The notes under the pieces: model-generated
Database searches by the model: none
The model's input: the letters and a program-made list of their open reading frames with translations, nothing else
Told to the model about the DNA's origin: nothing
In this document: one piece after another, positions 62,648-64,000 of the stretch
How the letters are laid out: the number at the start of each line of letters is the position of its first letter
How positions within the stretch are numbered: position 1 is the first letter of the stretch
Source of the DNA: JAWVFM01 sp963841455
GTDB lineage: Bacteria > Actinomycetota > Thermoleophilia > Solirubrobacterales > 70-9
Reading direction: 5' to 3'
NCBI GenBank assembly: GCA_963841455.1
Contig: CAWJCU010000003.1
Location: forward strand, 1-64,000
DNA length: 64,000 bases
Translations under genes and position numbers: made by a program

Positions 62648-64000
62648 ATGGGCACTCTCGCGATCTTCAACATCAGCTGGTACGAGTTTCAGAACTACGT
62701 GCAGGTGTGGGGGCCGCTGCTCCTCATGGGCCTGCTCGTCTACATCGTCTGGCGGACCTTCAGGCTGATGCCGCGGACGAAGCCGCAGGAGATCACCCCG
62801 CGGTCGAAGAGCGCGGTCGGATGGCCGGACGTGGCGGGGATCGACGAGACGAAGGACGAGCTGCGCGAGGTCGTGGAGTTCCTCTCGGACCCGAAGCGCT
62901 TCAAGCGCCTCGGCGCGACGGTCCCGAAGGGCATCCTGCTGCACGGGCCGCCCGGCACCGGGAAGACGCTTCTCGCCAAGGCGGTGGCGCACGAGTCCGG
63001 GGCCACGTTCTTCAGCCAGTCCGCCTCCTCGTTCATCGAGATGTTCGCGGGCCTCGGCGCGGCGAGGATCCGGCGCCTCTTCAAGGAGGCGCGGGAGAAC
63101 GCGCCGGCCATCGTCTTCATCGACGAGCTCGATGCGGTCGGCGCGCAGCGCGGCTCGGACATCTCGGGCGAGCGCGATCAGACGCTCAACCAGCTCCTCG
63201 TGGAGATGGACGGCTTCGACTCCCGCGACAGCGTCATCGTCATGGCGGCGTCGAACATGCTCGAGAAGCTCGACAAGGCGCTGCTTCGCCCCGGCCGCTT
63301 CGACCGCCAGGTCTTCGTGCCGCCGCCCGACATGAAGGGCCGCGGGCAGATCCTCGAGGTCCACACGCGCGGCAAGCCAGTCGCCCAGGACGTCGACCTC
63401 GAACGCGTTGCCCGTCACACCGCCGGCCTCACGGGCGCCGACCTAGCCAACCTCACGAACGAGGCCGCGATCCTCGCCGGGCGGGCGCACCGCGAGTTCG
63501 TCGGCCCAGGCCGACTTCGAGAACGCCTTCGAGCGCGTCGTGGCCGGGCTCCAGACGCGCAAGGTCATCACCGACCACGAGAAGCGGGTCGTCGCCTGGC
63601 ACGAGGCCGGCCACGCGCTCGTCTCCGAGCTCCTGCCGACCGTCGACAAGGTCCAGAAGGTCTCGATCGTGCCGCGCGGGAAGGCGCTCGGCTACACGCT
63701 CAACCTTCCCCAGGAGGACCGCTATCTCAAGTCCCGCGCCGAGCTGATCGACTACATGAAGGTCCTGCTCGCCGGCCGCGTCTCCGAGCAGATCACCTTC
63801 GGCCGGATCACGACTGGTGCCGCCGACGACCTCGCGCGGGTCACGGCGATCGCGCGGTCGATGGTCTACGAGTACGCGATGGGCACCCAGATCCGCTCGC
63901 ACCAGGTCCCGGCCGATGACATCTCGACCTCGGAGGCCCTGCGCCGCACACGTGACGAGGAGGTGCAGGCCATCGCCGAGGAGGCCTATCGGGGCGCGCA
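62648..64000 (+). CDS. ftsH: FtsH-type AAA+ zinc metalloprotease, partial, one frame break
   Basis: A membrane-anchored AAA protease, cut by the window end. A single TM (VWGPLLLMGLLVYIVWRTF) is followed directly by VGWPDVAGIDETKDELREVV; the usual first TM and periplasmic domain are absent. Walker A is LLHGPPGTGKTLLAKAVAHE, Walker B is PAIVFIDELDAVGAQRGSD and the SRH is ASNMLEKLDKALLRPGRFDR. A break near 63508 (one extra C) precedes VAWHEAGHALVSELLP, the HExxH zinc site. A further Asp-containing ADDLARVTAIARSMVYEY follows. Confidence 0.92.

Overview
This is a GC-rich chromosomal window with tightly packed, mostly co-directional gene blocks, many GTG/TTG starts and 1-8 bp gene overlaps. The gene content (DnaB/L9/S18/SSB/S6 cluster, acyl-CoA carboxylase alpha chain, CcmABCD haem export, DUF2804, DUF1385, TreT trehalose synthase) suggests a high-GC Actinomycetota, probably Thermoleophilia (Solirubrobacterales-like). 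That placement is inference from gene content, not a database match. No phage, IS element, CRISPR array or rRNA was seen. There is one tRNA (tRNA-Arg CCT).

Layout. 0.2-5.9 kb is an arsenic resistance island: arsM (broken) and arsR on the minus strand, divergent from arsC, acr3, a DUF2180 gene, an arsenic-type GAPDH and arsJ. 6.0-8.1 kb holds a rhodanese, an OsmC protein and a DUF2804 protein. 8.1-15.7 kb is core housekeeping on the minus strand: a biotin carboxylase/BCCP fusion, purA, a DnaC-like loader, dnaB, rplI, rpsR, ssb and an rpsF with a long acidic/proline tail. 16.3-22.5 kb holds trehalose synthesis (otsA, treT), then an HtrA-type protease with its own two-component system. 22.5-28.5 kb holds a degenerate M28-like membrane protein, an orphan FlgM-like protein, thiL, a class A PBP and an MscS channel.

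28.6-33.9 kb holds a HAD hydrolase, CPBP protease, NodI/NodJ-like ABC exporter, L,D-transpeptidase, pyrE and a lipoprotein, nearly all with broken reading frames. 34.0-43.9 kb is mostly clean: tRNA-Arg, a CPA1 antiporter, a secreted GH18 protein, a penicillin-acylase-type Ntn hydrolase, an arginase-family protein, galT and a slipin/NfeD pair. 44-47.7 kb holds a TlpA lipoprotein, an unusual SF2 helicase and a GFA protein. 47.6-52 kb is again frame-broken (birA, SAM hydroxide adenosyltransferase, PAS-EAL, cobA-hemD). 52-56.7 kb continues the haem/cytochrome c block: hemC, hemA, ccmD, ccmC, ccmB, ccmA. 56.7-64 kb holds an aldehyde dehydrogenase, an RTX-like remnant, rarA, an M20 peptidase, a DUF1385 protein and an ftsH running off the end.

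How the genes work together. The ars island covers As(V) reduction, As(III) efflux and the GAPDH/ArsJ route, under an ArsR whose predicted operator lies on its own promoter. The haem genes and Ccm exporter form one minus-strand run linking tetrapyrrole synthesis to cytochrome c maturation. The most unusual structure is a ~50-nt two-hairpin element present three times (11.27, 30.91 and 60.35 kb). Two copies also encode nearly the same short peptide behind a good Shine-Dalgarno; at rarA the peptide's stop overlaps the rarA start. It may be an undescribed leader-peptide/RNA regulator or a small dispersed repeat. Many genes are split by single-base frame breaks clustered in two blocks, which I read mainly as consensus errors, so those coordinates describe reconstructed genes.
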